Both the position numbers and the translations under genes were made by a program. A DNA stretch of 64,000 bases from Nonomuraea aurantiaca. GTDB taxonomy: Bacteria > Actinomycetota > Actinomycetes > Streptosporangiales > Streptosporangiaceae. The DNA lies in assembly GCF_020215705.1 (NCBI RefSeq), contig NZ_JAIWNB010000005.1:248001-312000 (forward strand), read 5' to 3'. This document shows positions 24,001 through 32,333 of the stretch, piece after piece; positions within the stretch are counted from its first letter, which is position 1, and each line of letters begins with the position of its first letter. Below the pieces are notes generated by a model that saw nothing but the letters and a program-made list of their open reading frames with translations, did no database searches and was not told the DNA's origin.

Positions 24001-26656
24001 CTCCTCGGTCATGGAGTGGATGATCGCCCGGCACATCGCCGCCACGATCGAGGCGCCGGTGGAGCTGTCGCGCCGGCCGCTGTCGGCGCTGACCGTCGAG
24101 TTCCTGTGCGACCTGGCCGACGTACGGGCGCTGCGGGCGTGGGTGTCCGACCCGCCCGCGGACGACGTGTCGCGGGCGAACGCGGTCAAGATCTCGGCGC
24201 GGCTGCGTACCCCCGCCAGGGCCGACCTGCGGGGCGCGAACCTCAAGGGCGAGGACCTGTCGGCCAGGGACCTGCAGGAGGTCGACCTGACCGGCGCCGA
24301 CCTGACCGACGCCACGCTCGTCGGCACGAACCTGTCCCGAGCCGTCCTGCGCGACGCCAAGCTGGCCGGGGCCCGGCTCGACAGCGCCAAGCTGACGGGC
24401 GCCGACCTGACCGGAGCCGACCTGTCGGGCGCGCGGCTGGCCCACACGGACCTGAGCGACATCTCCGCCGAGGGCGCCCGGTGGCACCGGGCCACGCTGA
24501 TCAACGTGACCGGCACGCTGCCGCACCTGCCCGGCGCCTCGGTGGTGCCGGGCCAGCCGGTGGAGATCCAGTTCGCGCCCGCCGCGATCGGCGTGCCGTA
24601 CGGCTACCACTTCCAGACCAGCCGGCTGCCGGAGCCCATCGCGTACACCCCCGACGGGTCCACCCTCGCCGTCGGCCAGGAGGACGGCGGCGTGCTGCTG
24701 TGCGTGGGCGGCGCGCCCGTGCGGACGCTGCAGGGGCACGCGGGCCGCGTGTACGCGGTCTCGTTCGCCGGCGGCCTGCTGGCCACCGGCGCGAGCGACG
24801 GCCTGGTCGTGCTCTGGGACGCCCTCACCGGCGCGCACCTGCGCGAGCTGCGTGGCCATGCCGACGGGGTCTGGCCGGTACGCCTCAGCCCGTCGGGCGA
24901 GCTGGTCGCGGCGGGCGGCGGCGACGGCGTCATCCGCGTCTGGGACAGCGCCACCGGCCGGCTCGTCCACGAGCTCGCGGGCCACCAGGCACCCCTCTAC
25001 CCGGTGTCGTTCGGCGACTCGGTGCTGGTCAGCGGCGACTCGGCGGGCGTGGTGCGCGTCTGGGACCTGACGTCCGGAGAGGTGCTGCGCACGCTCGACG
25101 ACCATCGCGGCTCGGTCTACCGTGCGGTCCACAGCCCGGACGGGTCGCTGCTGGCCACCGGCGACGAGGCGGGGACGGTACGCCTGTGGGACACGGCCTC
25201 GTGGACCCTGCGGCACGAGCTGAAGGGTCATTCCGGCAGCGTCTACTGCCTGAACTTCACGCCCGACGGCTCCCTGCTGGCCAGCGGCGACACGGCCGGG
25301 ACCGTACGCCTGTGGGATCCGGCCGGCCAGGCCCACGGCGTCCACACCAGCCACGCCGGGTCCGTCTACCAGGTGCTCTTCTCCCCCGACGGCCGCACGC
25401 TGGCCAGCGGCGACTCCAACGGCGTCGTCCGGCTGCAGGAGGTGGGCGGCGGCCGGCGGGTCGAGCTGACCGGGCATCGCAGCTCCGTCTGGCCGTTCGC
25501 GTTCCGGCCCGACGGCGAGCAGCTGGCCACCAGCAGCAACGACGGGACGGTACGCCTCTGGGATCCGGCCAGCGGCCAGTGCCAGCGGGTCCTGCGCGGT
25601 CACGGCAGGCGGATCTCCTCGGCCCGGTTCAGCGCCGACGGCTCGATGCTGGCGACCAGCGGCAACGACGGTGTCGTCCGTGTCTGGGAGCCGCGCACGG
25701 GGCGCCGCCTGCGCGAGGTCGCCGGCACCGCCGACCGGCTCATCTCGGCCCTGTTCTCCCCTGCCGGGCCGGTCCTGGCCACCTCCAGCAACGACGGCGG
25801 CGTGCATTTCTGGAACGCCGTCACCGGCGACTACGAACGCGAGCTCAACGCCGAGACCGATCACGTGTGGGCCGAGGCGTTCAGCCCCGACGGCACGCTG
25901 CTGGCCACGGCCAACGACGACGACAGCGTACGGATCTGGTATCGGCCGACCAGCCGCCTGGTGAGCAACCTGGCCGACCACCGGGGCCGCGTCCGCTCGA
26001 TCGCCTTCAGCCCCGACGGCCGCTTCGTGGCCACGGGCTGCGACGACCGGCTCGTACGCCTCTGGCACGTCGAGTCCGGTGGCCGGGTCGCCACTTTGGA
26101 GGGCCATACCGACCGGGTCTACTCGGTCGTGTTCTCCCCCTCGGGCAAGCACCTGGCCAGCGCCGGCAACGACGGCCTCGCCAAGATCTGGGAGCTGCGT
26201 CCCGGCCAGCCCTGGCAGCCGCGCCTGCAGCACACGCTCGGCCGGCATACCGGGCGGCTGTGGAGTGTCGCGTTCGACGCCACGGGCGAACGGCTGGCGA
26301 CGGGCGGCGACGACCTCATGGTGCGGGTCTGGGACACGGCGACGGGACGGCCGCTGCACACGCTGGCAGGACACTCGCGGCGGGTGTGGTCGGTGGCGTT
26401 CAGTCCCTCGGCGGACCTGCTGGCCAGTGCCGGGGACGACGGGGTGGTGATCCTCTGGGCGGGGACGGAGCGGCGGGCCACCCTGCTGGGCCTGCCGGAG
26501 GGGTGGGCCGCGCTGGCTCCGGACGGCAGGTACAAGATCCAGGGGGAGGTTTCCGGGCAGTTCTGGCACGTCATCGGGATGTCGCGGTTCGAGCTGGGTG
26601 AGCTGGATCCGTATCTGCCCGGTGTCCGGCAGGTGCCGCTCGACTCCCCGTTCTGA
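21089..26656 (+). CDS. giant STAND protein: TIR - degenerate phosphoesterase - NACHT - pentapeptide - WD40
   Basis: This 1855-residue predicted NLR-like protein has five parts in order. (1) A TIR domain (about 8-140) with IFVSYSPAD, WDFVPGTNF and, in SRYGRMEW, a Glu at the usual NADase position. (2) A calcineurin-type phosphoesterase fold (about 195-480) with lost ligands: G203 and R205 replace the DxH pair, and P286/R287 replace Asn-His of the PGNHD motif, while D249 and H401 remain. (3) A NACHT NTPase with GDFGHGKT (664-671) and LLFDGFDEL (about 736-744). (4) About 16 pentapeptide repeats (1044-1130). (5) Fourteen WD40 repeats (about 1216-1795), enough for two seven-blade propellers. STAND proteins of this plan sense a ligand with the repeats, oligomerise through NACHT and fire the N-terminal effector, here presumably NAD+ cleavage. 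Anti-phage defence is inferred. ATG 21089 is used, and ATG 21050 is possible. Confidence 0.9.
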   Translation: MARDGRPTEIFVSYSPADTAWATWIAWELEAAGYRTMIQAWDFVPGTNFIDFMDRGVSEAQVVVAVLSRNYLTSRYGRMEWQAALRADPDNPSNKLVTIRLEDVRLEGLLSTITWVDLLGVTDSGQARALLLGRVREAMAGRAKPEAAPAFPTGAGLPLPAPTLPPPGERSRARRAPVSAPKFPPSATADHGRESLTVLHIGGPRFGRALPDPGEPFTPEDMQARIWADLTEMYDRGMPRPDLMVVTGDLTESGSLGQFGQATRFLTDLRLLVGLEPHRLVIVPGPRDVTKAAASAYFLTCEADDVSPQPPYWPKWRHFAGLFGEVYQGLDDRVFDGGQPWTLFEVPDLKVVVAGLNSTMAMSHLERDAYPLLGEGQAAWFAERLRPYEESAWLRLGAIGHPPSTLRDAPTYDRILARRLNLLFQGAGEAGEAAVAAPRSGHHQVVEISAGGLRTWLPGAEHPERVSHTWRAAQSTFTGEAPPARAPEPAPVEREPGPVDLLLDRIIEVCEARHERARIRRFAAHLVVTHPEDGFVRQTMIGAHVGELTAAEADHFVRQAHAADLAAELVYQGPPPARSLRDELMRRGVRLRSFTEFQGLLDLSGYVAEQTARLTNDRRYPPSLYVPQRYRELDRPGHQVREGLTDELMRLLAADHGRFLLLLGDFGHGKTFALRELARRIPAELPHLTPILIELRALDKAHSVDALVAAHLASHGEEFIDLKAFRYLLRQGRIVLLFDGFDELVTRLTYDRAADHLSTLLAAAEDKAKIVVASRTQHFKSHSQVLTSLGEMVGVLPQRRVLSVEDFTHDQIRAYLANRFDDGDAAAARMSLMESITDLLDLAQNPRMLSFIADLDADRLRTVAGARHTISPALLYEEILGSWLAFEERRARVPGSPTPLTTDELWQVVTGLALRLWDSGESLLGVDELTEYAETLTGLAGGQLSAEHAAHAVGSGSLLVRTEEGMFGFIHSSVMEWMIARHIAATIEAPVELSRRPLSALTVEFLCDLADVRALRAWVSDPPADDVSRANAVKISARLRTPARADLRGANLKGEDLSARDLQEVDLTGADLTDATLVGTNLSRAVLRDAKLAGARLDSAKLTGADLTGADLSGARLAHTDLSDISAEGARWHRATLINVTGTLPHLPGASVVPGQPVEIQFAPAAIGVPYGYHFQTSRLPEPIAYTPDGSTLAVGQEDGGVLLCVGGAPVRTLQGHAGRVYAVSFAGGLLATGASDGLVVLWDALTGAHLRELRGHADGVWPVRLSPSGELVAAGGGDGVIRVWDSATGRLVHELAGHQAPLYPVSFGDSVLVSGDSAGVVRVWDLTSGEVLRTLDDHRGSVYRAVHSPDGSLLATGDEAGTVRLWDTASWTLRHELKGHSGSVYCLNFTPDGSLLASGDTAGTVRLWDPAGQAHGVHTSHAGSVYQVLFSPDGRTLASGDSNGVVRLQEVGGGRRVELTGHRSSVWPFAFRPDGEQLATSSNDGTVRLWDPASGQCQRVLRGHGRRISSARFSADGSMLATSGNDGVVRVWEPRTGRRLREVAGTADRLISALFSPAGPVLATSSNDGGVHFWNAVTGDYERELNAETDHVWAEAFSPDGTLLATANDDDSVRIWYRPTSRLVSNLADHRGRVRSIAFSPDGRFVATGCDDRLVRLWHVESGGRVATLEGHTDRVYSVVFSPSGKHLASAGNDGLAKIWELRPGQPWQPRLQHTLGRHTGRLWSVAFDATGERLATGGDDLMVRVWDTATGRPLHTLAGHSRRVWSVAFSPSADLLASAGDDGVVILWAGTERRATLLGLPEGWAALAPDGRYKIQGEVSGQFWHVIGMSRFELGELDPYLPGVRQVPLDSPF

Positions 26657-26694
26657 GCCCTCCTGTCGACCCGCGGGGAACCCGACCGGCCGGT

Positions 26695-26763
26695 GTCCGG
26701 GCGAAGGCCGCCAGCACGTCCGGGCGAAGGCCATCAGCGCGTCCGGGCGAAGGCCACCAGCCG
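26695..26763. repeat. 23-bp tandem repeat, three copies
   Basis: Copies start at 26695, 26718 and 26741 with core GTCCGGGCGAAGGCC and one to three differences each. They lie between the convergent STAND and coaE genes, eight bases past the coaE stop. They have no spacers, so they are not CRISPR. Confidence 0.85.
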
Positions 26764-26771
26764 GAAGCCGG

Positions 26772-27374
26772 TCAGCCGCGCGCGGCCCGGGTCAGCAGGT
26801 CGTCCCAGACCTGGGCGACCCGGGCCTCCAGGTCGTCCAGGTCGCCCTCGTTGTCGATCACGATGTCGGCGATCGCCAGCCGGTCCTGGCGGGTCGCCTG
26901 CGCCGCGATGCGGGCCTTGGCGTCGTGCTCCGGCATGCCGCGGTGCTCGGCCAGGCGGGCGATGCGCACCTCGTCGGCGGCGTCCACGACGATCACCACG
27001 TCGTACATCGGCGCCAGCCGGTTCTCCGCGAGCAGCGGCACGTCGTAGACCATGATCGCGTCGTCGGCCGTCCGGCTCTGCAGCTCGGCGACCCGCTCCC
27101 CCACCAGCGGATGCACGATGCCGTTGAGCGAGGCCAGCTTGTCGGGGTCGGCGAAGACGATGGCGCCCAGCTTCTCCCGGTTGAGTGAGCCGTCAGGATG
27201 GAGCACCTCGTCGCCGAACACGGCCACCACGCGGGCCAGACCCGGAGTGCCGGGCTCCACCACCTCGCGGGCGATCTTGTCGGCGTCGATCACGACGGCG
27301 CCCCGCGCCGCGAGGCGCTTGGAGACCTCGCTCTTGCCCGATCCGATGCCGCCGGTGAGGCCGATTTTCAGCAC
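26772..27374 (-). CDS. coaE: dephospho-CoA kinase
   Basis: CoaE (200 residues) performs the last step of coenzyme A synthesis, phosphorylating the 3'-hydroxyl of dephospho-CoA. The P-loop [17 protein letters not shown] is at the N-terminus, followed by [13 protein letters not shown], and HPLVGERV and [13 protein letters not shown], all characteristic of the family. Some actinobacteria fuse CoaE to a GrpB-like domain. This one has no such extension. The position next to rpsA is conserved in actinomycetes. Confidence 0.95.
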   Translation of the reverse strand: MLKIGLTGGIGSGKSEVSKRLAARGAVVIDADKIAREVVEPGTPGLARVVAVFGDEVLHPDGSLNREKLGAIVFADPDKLASLNGIVHPLVGERVAELQSRTADDAIMVYDVPLLAENRLAPMYDVVIVVDAADEVRIARLAEHRGMPEHDAKARIAAQATRQDRLAIADIVIDNEGDLDDLEARVAQVWDDLLTRAARG

Positions 27375-27400
27375 GCGGAAAGCCTATCCGCGATCGGGAA

Positions 27401-27847
27401 TCAGCGCCGCATATGGACCAAGGTGAGATGGTCGTCCATGCGCTCCCGGTGGGTCTCGCGGTAGCCCAGGCTGCGGTAGAGGCGCAGATTGCCCTCGGAC
27501 AGGTGGCCGGTGAACAGGTCGAAGGCCGTCGCCTCCGGCATCCGCTCGTGCAGCGTCCGGATCAGCGTCCGGCCCAGGCTCTGACGCTGCCGGTCGGGGG
27601 CCACCACCAGGCGGCCGACCAGGCAGGTGGTGCCGGCCAGCTGGCCGCGTACGGCTCCCACGATCCGGCCGGCGTCGGTGGCCTTGAGCACGAGGCCGGT
27701 CTCGATGGCCTTGCGGACCTGCTCCGCTGACTCCAGGAGCGGCGGCAGGAACGGGTCGCCGTACAGCTGCGCCTCGGTCACGTACGCGGCCCGCTGCAGG
27801 GTGAGGATCTCACCGGCGTCGTCCGGCAGCGCACGCTCGATCTCCAC
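27401..27847 (-). CDS. GNAT family N-acetyltransferase
   Basis: This 148-residue single-domain acetyltransferase has the acetyl-CoA loop VAPDRQRQSLGRTLIRTL (Q/RxxGxG/A-type) and the C-terminal NLRLYRSLGYRET strand-helix typical of GNAT enzymes. The substrate is unknown. It lies 26 bases upstream of coaE on the same strand and may be co-transcribed with it. Confidence 0.87.
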   Translation of the reverse strand: MEIERALPDDAGEILTLQRAAYVTEAQLYGDPFLPPLLESAEQVRKAIETGLVLKATDAGRIVGAVRGQLAGTTCLVGRLVVAPDRQRQSLGRTLIRTLHERMPEATAFDLFTGHLSEGNLRLYRSLGYRETHRERMDDHLTLVHMRR

Positions 27848-27923
27848 GCGAGCACCCTACTGCAGCCTCACCCCACGCCCCTACCGCACCCTGCCCCTCC
27901 TTCCCGCGTCCCTACCGCCCCCA

Positions 27924-27971
27924 TACCGAAGCCCCTCCCGCGCCCCTTACCGAAGCCCCTCCCGCGCCCCT
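27924..27971. repeat. perfect 24-bp tandem duplication at the epoxide hydrolase 3' end
   Basis: Two identical 24-base units (27924-27947 and 27948-27971, TACCGAAGCCCC...) span the stop codon. The inner copy encodes the last residues of the hydrolase. The surrounding 27855-27990 is a C-rich low-complexity stretch. Confidence 0.9.
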
Positions 27972-29140
27972 TCCGGCGTTCCTCCCAGCTGCCCTTCCAG
28001 TCGCCCTTCCAGGGTCCCGAAGAACGTGCGGATGCTCCGTACCAGGGGCTCGGGCGAGTTCATGGCCACCATGTGGCTGTCGCCGTGCTCGCCCGCCCAG
28101 TGGACGACCCGGTTTCCGCGCTCGGCGATGCGCCGGAGCAGCGGAGAGCCGCCGTGCGACACCCCGGTCGGCACCGCCGTCTGGTTGATCGGCATGCCCG
28201 CCGCCCCTTCGTAGTACGTCCACGACGACGATCCGCCCGTCGCGGTCAGCCAGTAGAGGCTCGCGTTCGTGAGCACCAGGTCGCGGTCGATGGGCTCGGC
28301 GGCCTCCTCGTCGGGCCAGCCGTCGAACTCCTTGAACCGCTCCACCAGGTAGGCCAGCTGCGCCACCGGCGAGTCGGCGAAGCCGAAGCTCAGCGTCTGC
28401 GGCCGCTTGGCGAGGTACGGGCCGTAACCGCTGCCTCCGGCGAATCGCCGGGTCAGGTCCGCCAGCTCGGCCAGCTCCGCCTCGGTGGCGCCGTCGAGCT
28501 CGGCCGGGTCGCCGGTGGGGATGCCGAGCCCGGCGGTGATGTGCGAGCCGATCACGTGCTCGGCGTCGATGGCCGCCAGCTGAGGGGTGACCAGGGCACC
28601 GGCGTCGTTGCCGTGGGCGCCGTAGCGCTCGTACCCGAGCCGTCCCATCAGCTCGGCCCAGGTCCGCGCCACCCGTACGATGCTCCAGGGCCGCTCGTCG
28701 GCGGGCTCGGGGAACGGTGAGAAGCCGAAGCCGGGCAGCGAGGGGGCCACCACGTGGAAGGCCGTGGCCGGGTCGAGGCCGTGGGCGCGCGGGTCGGTGA
28801 GCGGGCCGATGACGTTCAGGAACTCGGCGACGGTGTTCGGCCAGCTGTGCGTGACGATCAACGGCAGCGCGCCGGGCTCAGGCGAGCGGACGTGCAGGAA
28901 GTGGACGCGCTGCCCGTCGATGTCCGTGGTGAACTGCGGGAAGGCGTTGAGCTTGGCCTCCTGCGCCCGCCAGTCGAACCCGTCGGCCCAGTACGCGGCC
29001 AGCTCGCGCAGGTAGCCGACCGGCACGCCCCGGCTCCAGCCGCCGCCGGGCAGCGGCCGCGGCCAGCGGGTACGGGTGAGCCGGTCCTTCAGGTCGTCGA
29101 GGTCGGCTTGCGGGATGGTGATGCGGAAGGGTTCGATCAT
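27947..29140 (-). CDS. epoxide hydrolase family protein (EHN domain)
   Basis: This 397-residue protein begins with the EHN cap found in microsomal-type epoxide hydrolases (FRITIPQADLDDLKDRL, then WADGFDWRAQEAKLNAF). It continues with an alpha/beta-hydrolase core: THSWPNTVAEF replaces HGWPGS, YGAHGNDAGALV gives the nucleophile Asp, and a late HWAGEHGDSHMVA gives the His. It should open epoxides by water addition. The final 20 residues (EGRLEGQLGGTPEGAREGL) are a low-complexity tail produced by short DNA repeats and are absent from the usual family length. An inverted repeat precedes the gene, suggesting regulation by a TetR-type repressor. Confidence 0.88.
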   Translation of the reverse strand: MIEPFRITIPQADLDDLKDRLTRTRWPRPLPGGGWSRGVPVGYLRELAAYWADGFDWRAQEAKLNAFPQFTTDIDGQRVHFLHVRSPEPGALPLIVTHSWPNTVAEFLNVIGPLTDPRAHGLDPATAFHVVAPSLPGFGFSPFPEPADERPWSIVRVARTWAELMGRLGYERYGAHGNDAGALVTPQLAAIDAEHVIGSHITAGLGIPTGDPAELDGATEAELAELADLTRRFAGGSGYGPYLAKRPQTLSFGFADSPVAQLAYLVERFKEFDGWPDEEAAEPIDRDLVLTNASLYWLTATGGSSSWTYYEGAAGMPINQTAVPTGVSHGGSPLLRRIAERGNRVVHWAGEHGDSHMVAMNSPEPLVRSIRTFFGTLEGRLEGQLGGTPEGAREGLR

Positions 29141-29152
29141 GCGGCAACCCTA

Positions 29153-29178
29153 GGAACGATCGCGGAAAGGATCGTTCC
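29153..29178 (-). promoter_or_regulatory. inverted repeat upstream of the epoxide hydrolase
   Basis: GGAACGATC (29153-29161) and GATCGTTCC (29170-29178) form a perfect 9-base inverted repeat with an 8-base gap, 13 bases upstream of the ATG. Its size and position fit a repressor operator. The regulator is not adjacent. Confidence 0.5.
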
Positions 29179-29198
29179 GCATGGACCCAAAAGAAAAA

Positions 29199-29220
29199 CC
29201 CCGCACCGACCGGTGCGGGG
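29199..29220. terminator. rho-independent terminator of rpsA
   Basis: CCCCGCACCG, two bases, CGGTGCGGGG forms a perfect 10-base stem. In the rpsA direction it is followed by TTTTTCTTTT, a classical T tail. The other strand has TCTTTCT, so it may work both ways. Confidence 0.92.
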
Positions 29221-29247
29221 TCTTTCTCTGTCAGCTGGTCAACCAGG

Positions 29248-30735
29248 TCAGCTCTGGCCGCCCGCGAGCTTCTCGCGCAGAGCCGCGAGAGCCTCGTCGG
29301 AGGCGAGGGCGCCGGCCGCCGGAGCGGACGAGCCCGAGCTGCTGGCCGGAGCCGCGGTCTCACCGGTGTAGGACGAGGGAGCGGCTTCGCCCGCCTCGGC
29401 CTCCGCCTTGCGAGCCTCTTCGATCTGCTTCTTGTGCGCCTCGAAGCGGGTCTGGGCCTCGGCGTACTGCCGCTCCCACTCCTCGCGCTGCTTGTCGAAG
29501 CCCTCGAGCCACTCACCGGTCTCCGAGTCGAAGCCCTCGGGGTAGATGTAGTTGCCCTGGTCGTCGTAGGTCGCCGCCATGCCGTAGAGCGTCGGGTCGA
29601 ACTCGACCTCGGCGCCGCTGACACCCTCGTTGGCCTGCTTCAGCGAGAGGCTGATGCGACGCCGGTCGAGGTCGATGTCGATGATCTTGACGAAGATCTC
29701 GTCGCCGACCTGGACGACCTGCTCCGGGATCTCCACGTGGCGCTCGGCCAGCTCGGAGATGTGGACCAGGCCCTCGATGCCCTCCTCGACCCGGACGAAC
29801 GCGCCGAACGGCACCAGCTTGGTGACGCGACCCGGCACGACCTGGCCGATCTGGTGGGTGCGGGCGAACTGCTGCCACGGGTCTTCCTGAGTGGCCTTGA
29901 GCGACAGGGAGACGCGCTCGCGCTCCATGTCGACATCGAGGACCTCGACCGTGACCTCCTGGCCGACCTCGACAACCTCGGAGGGGTGGTCGATGTGCTT
30001 CCAGGACAGCTCGGACACGTGGACCAGGCCGTCGACGCCGCCGAGATCCACGAACGCACCGAAGTTGACGATCGAGGAGACGACGCCCTTGCGGACCTGC
30101 CCCTTCTGGAGGGTGTTGAGGAACGTCTGGCGAACCTCGGACTGCGTCTGCTCGAGCCAGGCGCGGCGGGACAGGACCACATTGTTGCGGTTCTTGTCCA
30201 GCTCGATGATCTTCGCCTCGAGCTCGCGGCCGACGTACGGCTGCAGGTCGCGGACACGGCGCATCTCGACCAGGGACGCCGGCAGGAAGCCACGGAGGCC
30301 GATGTCGAGGATGAGTCCACCCTTGACGACCTCGATGACGGTGCCGGTGACGATGCCGTCTTCGTCCTTGATCTTTTCGATCGTGCCCCAGGCGCGCTCG
30401 TATTGAGCCCGCTTCTTGGACAGGATCAGGCGGCCCTCTTTGTCCTCCTTCTGGAGAACCAGGGCTTCGACGTGCTCGCCGACCTCCACGACGTCCGCTG
30501 GGTCGACATCGTGCTTGATCGAAAGCTCACGCGAGGGGATGACACCCTCGGTCTTGTAGCCGATATCGAGAAGGACCTCGTCTCGATCGACCTTGACGAC
30601 GGTGCCCTCGACGATGTCGCCGTCGTTGAAGTACTTGATGGTCTCGTCGATCGCTGCGAGGAAGGCTTCCTCGGACCCGATGTCGTTGACCGCTACCTGC
30701 GGGGTGCTCGAGGTGGCCTCAGTGCTGGACGTCAT
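29248..30735 (-). CDS. rpsA: 30S ribosomal protein S1
   Basis: This 495-residue protein has four S1 RNA-binding domains (about residues 35-105, 120-190, 205-275 and 290-360). Examples of their cores are GTVVKVDRDEVLLDIGYKTEG and VSSIVNFGAFVDLGGVDGLV. S1 binds mRNA at the small ribosomal subunit and aids start-site selection. Four domains and a long acidic/Ala-rich tail are usual for actinobacteria. ATG 30735 is used, preceded by GGAGCAA, and longer frames upstream have no family similarity. The terminator lies 28 bases after the stop. Confidence 0.96.
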   Translation of the reverse strand: MTSSTEATSSTPQVAVNDIGSEEAFLAAIDETIKYFNDGDIVEGTVVKVDRDEVLLDIGYKTEGVIPSRELSIKHDVDPADVVEVGEHVEALVLQKEDKEGRLILSKKRAQYERAWGTIEKIKDEDGIVTGTVIEVVKGGLILDIGLRGFLPASLVEMRRVRDLQPYVGRELEAKIIELDKNRNNVVLSRRAWLEQTQSEVRQTFLNTLQKGQVRKGVVSSIVNFGAFVDLGGVDGLVHVSELSWKHIDHPSEVVEVGQEVTVEVLDVDMERERVSLSLKATQEDPWQQFARTHQIGQVVPGRVTKLVPFGAFVRVEEGIEGLVHISELAERHVEIPEQVVQVGDEIFVKIIDIDLDRRRISLSLKQANEGVSGAEVEFDPTLYGMAATYDDQGNYIYPEGFDSETGEWLEGFDKQREEWERQYAEAQTRFEAHKKQIEEARKAEAEAGEAAPSSYTGETAAPASSSGSSAPAAGALASDEALAALREKLAGGQS

Positions 30736-30935
30736 GTGTGGAATTGCTCCGAACGCGGACAGGATGTCGATGTGGCGGACGCGCGGCAGGCCCTCTTCCG
30801 CATCAAGCCGAGAAATAACGACATCGACGTGACCGAGCGCGAGCCCGCTCCGTCTGAGGCGCGCGCGAGCCCACAGCGCAGCGATCAGCATATGAGACCT
30901 TGAGCGTGGGGTCAATCCAACCGGCCCCGCACTGG

Positions 30936-32039
30936 TCAGTAAACGATCAGCTGATCTTTCCGCTTCGGTGTGATATTACCCTGAAGCCGCTGCGGGATGG
31001 AGATTTTCGTGGGGTCCCCGTCGGAGACGTAGCGGTCCCCAGGATGCTTGTTCAGCCACTCCAGCCAGTACTGCGAGCACCATTTGCGGCATTCGCCCTT
31101 TTTTCCGTTGCTCTGGATGCGCTGGATGGCCACGGGATCGAATTTTTTCGCAAAGGGCGAAAGAGACGGCTCGGCTCCGGCCAGGAAGACCCCGGCGAAG
31201 GCGTAGGAGGTGCCGTCCCACTCACCGTGCCGGGCGATCTTCTTCGGGTGCGGCATCGCCCCGAACGGCAGGGCCATGGTGACGGACGGGCCGGCGCCGA
31301 GCTTCTTCAGCAGCCGTTCGAGCCGGACGATCTGCTCCTTGACCTTCTTCTTCCGCATGGCGGCCAGATTGGGGTGGGACCAGGTGTGGTTGGCCACCTC
31401 GAACCCGTGCTCGACCAGCCACCGCACGGCCGCCGCCTGCTGGTCGGGCTGCCTCAGCCCGAACGGGTCGTGGTTGATCCACAGCGTGGCGACCGGCCGG
31501 AACTCGGGATAGCGCCGGGCCACGTCGAGGAGCACCCCGACCGCGGTGTCCGGCGCGGGGTTGCCGCTCGCGTCGAGCCTGAAGTGGCTCTCGTGCCCGT
31601 CGTCGAAGGTCAGCACCACGGGGAACCGGCCGGCGGGCACCCGGATGTCGCCGGTGGCGAACTCCTTGGCGGTGATCGGCGCATAGCCCTGCTTGGCCAG
31701 CTTCTCCAGCTCCCTGCGCAGCTGGTCGGGCGTGCGGTCGATCGAGGCGATCCGCTTGTTGAGTATCCGGTGGTACATCAGCACCGGCACCAGCCCGAGC
31801 TCGTTGGCCTTGACCTGCTTGGCGAACTCCGGCGTGGAGACCACCCCGGGCGGCTCGGCGAACGTCGGCACCGGGTCGGCGGGGGTGGGCTGCGCGGACA
31901 GCTCGATCCTGGCCGCCACCGGTGGCCCGGGCACGGGGTGGCCGGAGGAGGACTGCAGCATCAGCCCGATGACCGCCACTGCCACGACCATGACGTTCGC
32001 GAGGGCGATTAACCGGGGGAAGGACACTGACGATCGCAC
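30936..32039 (-). CDS. exported polysaccharide deacetylase
   Basis: This 367-residue protein has an N-terminal membrane/signal segment (LIALANVMVVAVAVIGLML) and then a NodB-type domain. VLTFDDGHESH supplies the Asp pair, NHTWSHPNLAAM the two metal His, and LPFGA a later active-site loop. It probably deacetylates cell-wall or surface polysaccharide outside the membrane. A 70-residue segment before the domain includes YHRILNKRIASI. GTG 32039 with GGGAG upstream is chosen over a much longer frame whose N-terminus is not protein-like. It lies upstream of rpsA on the same strand with a 200-base gap. Confidence 0.85.
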   Translation of the reverse strand: MRSSVSFPRLIALANVMVVAVAVIGLMLQSSSGHPVPGPPVAARIELSAQPTPADPVPTFAEPPGVVSTPEFAKQVKANELGLVPVLMYHRILNKRIASIDRTPDQLRRELEKLAKQGYAPITAKEFATGDIRVPAGRFPVVLTFDDGHESHFRLDASGNPAPDTAVGVLLDVARRYPEFRPVATLWINHDPFGLRQPDQQAAAVRWLVEHGFEVANHTWSHPNLAAMRKKKVKEQIVRLERLLKKLGAGPSVTMALPFGAMPHPKKIARHGEWDGTSYAFAGVFLAGAEPSLSPFAKKFDPVAIQRIQSNGKKGECRKWCSQYWLEWLNKHPGDRYVSDGDPTKISIPQRLQGNITPKRKDQLIVY

Positions 32040-32301
32040 AAGGCTCCCGTGCCGCTCGGGGGAAATTACCCTCAGGGTAGTCCAGAACCCCGTATCGGCC
32101 GCTGTTTCGCGACCCGCCGGACCACCCTGTTTCACGGTGTGGGACCGCCGCCGCTCAGCGCCAGGCGGTCCCACCGGACAAAGATCGACTTGCCCCACCG
32201 TACGGGGATAAACGTCCCGTACGACGGGATCGCCCGCACGGCCCCTCACGCTCAGCGTCAGTGAGATCGGCCGCGCGAGCCCTCACGGGCGTCGGCGGCC
32301 G

Positions 32302-32333
32302 TCAGTGGCCCGCGTCCTTAGTGGCCCGCGTCC
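32302..32333. repeat. 16-bp tandem duplication of the polA stop region
   Basis: TYAGTGGCCCGCGTCC occurs at 32302-32317 and 32318-32333 with one difference. The inner copy holds the polA stop TAA, and the outer holds TGA at the same place. Confidence 0.88.

Noticed and set aside
23366..26734. Very long minus-strand open frame opposite the STAND gene
   Set aside because: It is the GC-rich antisense shadow of the WD40 region; composition is Arg/Gly/Pro-rich with repeats mirroring the propellers, and no family is seen.
26695..26763. CRISPR array
   Set aside because: Units follow each other with no spacers, and no cas genes are present.
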